DNA from: Leuconostoc gelidum subsp. gelidum KCTC 3527 | GTDB lineage: Bacteria; Bacillota; Bacilli; Lactobacillales; Lactobacillaceae | Assembly: GCF_000166715.1 (NCBI RefSeq) | Contig: NZ_AEMI01000038.1 | Coordinates: 1 to 64,000 of the forward strand | Length of the DNA: 64,000 bases | Direction of reading: 5' to 3' | In this document: in pieces, positions 62,669-64,000 of the stretch | Layout of the letters: each line of letters starts with the position of its first letter | Numbering within the stretch: the stretch's first letter is position 1 | Program-made: the position numbers and the translations under genes | Notes under the pieces: model-generated | Database searches by the model: none | The model's input: the letters and a program-made list of their open reading frames with translations, nothing else | Told to the model about the DNA's origin: nothing

Positions 62669-63613
62669 ATGGCTAAATTATTAACAGAATATATAGATAC
62701 AGAGCATATTGATTCCTTCGCGTTAATCAAAAGCGCTGATATTCGTCTGACAAAAACTGGAAAAACCTATTTGAATTTACTTTTTTCTGATCGTTCAGGT
62801 GATTTACCTGGGAATCTTTGGGATGCAACAGACGACCAAATAAAGTCATTAATACCGGGGCAAATAGTCAAATTACAAGGTGTACGTGGTGCATATCAAG
62901 ATAAACCACAGGTGCAAATTACAAATTTACGTTTGTCAGAAACTGGTGAACCAAATAATCCGACAGATTTTATGATTCATGCGCCACTTAAAGAAGGTGA
63001 AATGAATGATGAATTAAGTGATTTTATTTTAATGATAACCAATCCAACTTGGAATCGGTTAGTACGTAAGATTTTTTCGTTGTATCATGATCAATTTTTA
63101 CGTTTTCCTGCAGCAAAGTCAAATCATCATGCTTTTGCCGGGGGATTAGCGTTCCACTCATTGTCTATTGTTAAATTAGCTAGAAGTGTTGTGGCGCAAT
63201 ACCCACAACTAAATAGCGATTTATTGATAACCGGCGCCTTGTTGCATGACTTAGGCAAAACAATTGAATTGTCTGGACCAATAGCAACACAATATACACT
63301 TGCTGGTGATTTAATAGGACATATTACATTAATTGATGAGCAAATTGTTTTAGCTGCAAATGAACTTCACTTTGATCTTCAGTCTGAAGAAATGATTTTA
63401 ATACGTCATGTTGTTCTGGCGCATCACGGCATACTAGAATATGGTTCACCAGTCCGTCCTGCTGTTATGGAAGCAGAAGTTTTACACCAGTTAGATGAAT
63501 TAGATGCAGGTATTCAAATGATGACCGCAGCTCTTAATAAAACAGAGGTAAAAACATTTTCAGATCGTATTTTTGGGCTTGATAATAGGAAATTCTACAA
63601 AATTTCAGAATAA
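62669..63613 (+). CDS. yhaM: 3'-5' exoribonuclease YhaM
   Basis: 314 residues. The N-terminal OB domain (about 15-90, ALIKSADIRLTKTGKTYLNL) is followed by an HD phosphohydrolase domain with HHAFAGGLAFHSLSIVKLA and the HD pair in LLHDLGKTIEL, as well as VLAHHGILEYGSP. It trims RNA 3' ends and also attacks single-stranded DNA. SD AGAGG. It is co-transcribed with yhaO and yhaN, and a bidirectional terminator follows. Confidence 0.93.
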   Translation: MAKLLTEYIDTEHIDSFALIKSADIRLTKTGKTYLNLLFSDRSGDLPGNLWDATDDQIKSLIPGQIVKLQGVRGAYQDKPQVQITNLRLSETGEPNNPTDFMIHAPLKEGEMNDELSDFILMITNPTWNRLVRKIFSLYHDQFLRFPAAKSNHHAFAGGLAFHSLSIVKLARSVVAQYPQLNSDLLITGALLHDLGKTIELSGPIATQYTLAGDLIGHITLIDEQIVLAANELHFDLQSEEMILIRHVVLAHHGILEYGSPVRPAVMEAEVLHQLDELDAGIQMMTAALNKTEVKTFSDRIFGLDNRKFYKISE

Positions 63614-63618
63614 AAATA

Positions 63619-63658
63619 AAAAATACGTTACGACTTCCAAAAGTCGTAACGTATTTTT
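63619..63658 (+). terminator. Bidirectional terminator between yhaM and the prsA-like gene
   Basis: An AAAAATACGTTACGACTT arm and its complement around CCAA, 18 bp, with A- and T-runs at the two ends. Confidence 0.9.
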
Positions 63659-63661
63659 GAG

Positions 63662-64000
63662 TTACTTAGATGACGAAATGCCTGCGGTCATGTAACTATT
63701 TAAAGCATTTTTGAGTTGAGAATCTTTGACATTGACGTTTTCCTTGCGTAAAATCTTACCAATGATAGTTTGAATTTTGGTTGTGTTTTTTTGATCGTTT
63801 AAGAATGTTGAGACAATTTTGTCTGATAACTTACTACGGACATTGTTTAAACTAGGCTTAGTAGTTGTCTTATTTAATTGAACGACATAAAATCCGCCGT
63901 TTGAACCGGTAATAGGAGAATCTGAATAGTCATTTGGCTTGCTCAATTTAAATGCAGCTTCTTGAACAGCTGAATCGACACTTGTGCTTGTTGAGTCAAA
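63662..64000 (-). CDS. prsA: PrsA-like peptidyl-prolyl isomerase lipoprotein, C-terminal part
   Basis: The frame is open to the window edge, so the N-terminus (lipobox and most of the parvulin domain) is outside. The 112 visible residues contain the end of a parvulin domain, DYSDSPITGSNGGFYVVQLNKTT, followed by the helical tail (LSDKIVSTFLNDQKNTTKIQTIIGKILRKENVNVKDSQLKNAL) typical of PrsA foldases. These help secreted proteins fold outside the membrane. Position after yhaM, in reverse, is common in Firmicutes, which supports the call. Confidence 0.75.
   Translation of the reverse strand, partial: FDSTSTSVDSAVQEAAFKLSKPNDYSDSPITGSNGGFYVVQLNKTTTKPSLNNVRSKLSDKIVSTFLNDQKNTTKIQTIIGKILRKENVNVKDSQLKNALNSYMTAGISSSK

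Noticed and set aside
1-64000. Mobile elements, CRISPR arrays, T-boxes and known riboswitches
   Set aside because: I looked for transposase genes, regularly spaced repeats, the T-box TGGNACCGCG core and typical riboswitch contexts and found none. A covariance-model search was not possible.

Overview
The window looks like a chromosomal stretch of a low-GC, Gram-positive lactic acid bacterium, most probably Leuconostoc or a close relative. This rests on gene families and order (yccA-polA, glnR-glnA, plsY-parE-parC, rimP-nusA-rnpM-ylxQ-infB-rbfA, hrcA-grpE-dnaK-dnaJ, yhaO-yhaN-yhaM), AT-rich composition, strong Shine-Dalgarno (SD) motifs, and zinc-free L33 and S14. No search was run, so the genus is an inference. 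I see no prophage, insertion sequence or CRISPR array.

Layout. 1-4.8 kb is a cell-envelope locus: a CHAP amidase tail, a decayed glycosyltransferase, glf, a bactoprenol-type glucosyltransferase, tagD and a galactofuranosyltransferase-like GT2. 4.9-9.9 kb holds a cold-shock protein, nudF, mtnN, ytpR, murC and a BI-1 protein. 10-15.8 kb has polA, glnRA with a GlnR operator, a YitT protein and a tautomerase. 15.9-20.3 kb is a sucrose locus (scrR, scrA, scrB). 20.3-26.8 kb has an RNase H-like gene, then ebsA-rluD-pyrR followed by a carA and a carB paralogue that both lack catalytic residues, and a small unknown ORF. 26.8-37.5 kb has an MFS pump, rsh, dtd, plsY, parE, parC and ppaC. 37.7-47.4 kb holds ribosomal protein genes, the nusA-infB operon, an aminotransferase, a PTS EIIA-like protein without its phosphorylated histidine, truB and ribF. 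47.4-52.1 kb is the HrcA/CIRCE chaperone operon. The rest has def, suhB, typA, a tRNA-Ser, a secreted coiled-coil protein, an SGNH hydrolase, a lactonase, an SOS-type yhaO-yhaN-yhaM operon and the end of a prsA-like foldase gene.

Three observations stand out. (1) Six genes (mtnN, pyrR, carA, rsh, parC, rnpM) have their SD 40-70 nt upstream of the start codon. A hairpin fills the gap, and its base lies 9 nt before ATG in four of the six (7 or 10, and 11, in the others). This looks like a recurring hairpin-bridged initiation site; micro-ORFs inside most of the hairpins offer a rival leader-peptide explanation. (2) PyrR is encoded with intact-looking but apparently catalytically dead CarA and CarB proteins. 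(3) A cold-shock gene and a UPF0223 gene have a -10 box placed so that transcription would begin at the A of ATG, suggesting leaderless mRNAs.

Expression signals fit the gene clusters: good terminators or bidirectional hairpins lie between convergent genes, a LexA-like box sits on the yhaO promoter, two CIRCE elements flank the hrcA promoter, LacI-type operators overlap the scrA promoter, and a strong terminator precedes rimP.
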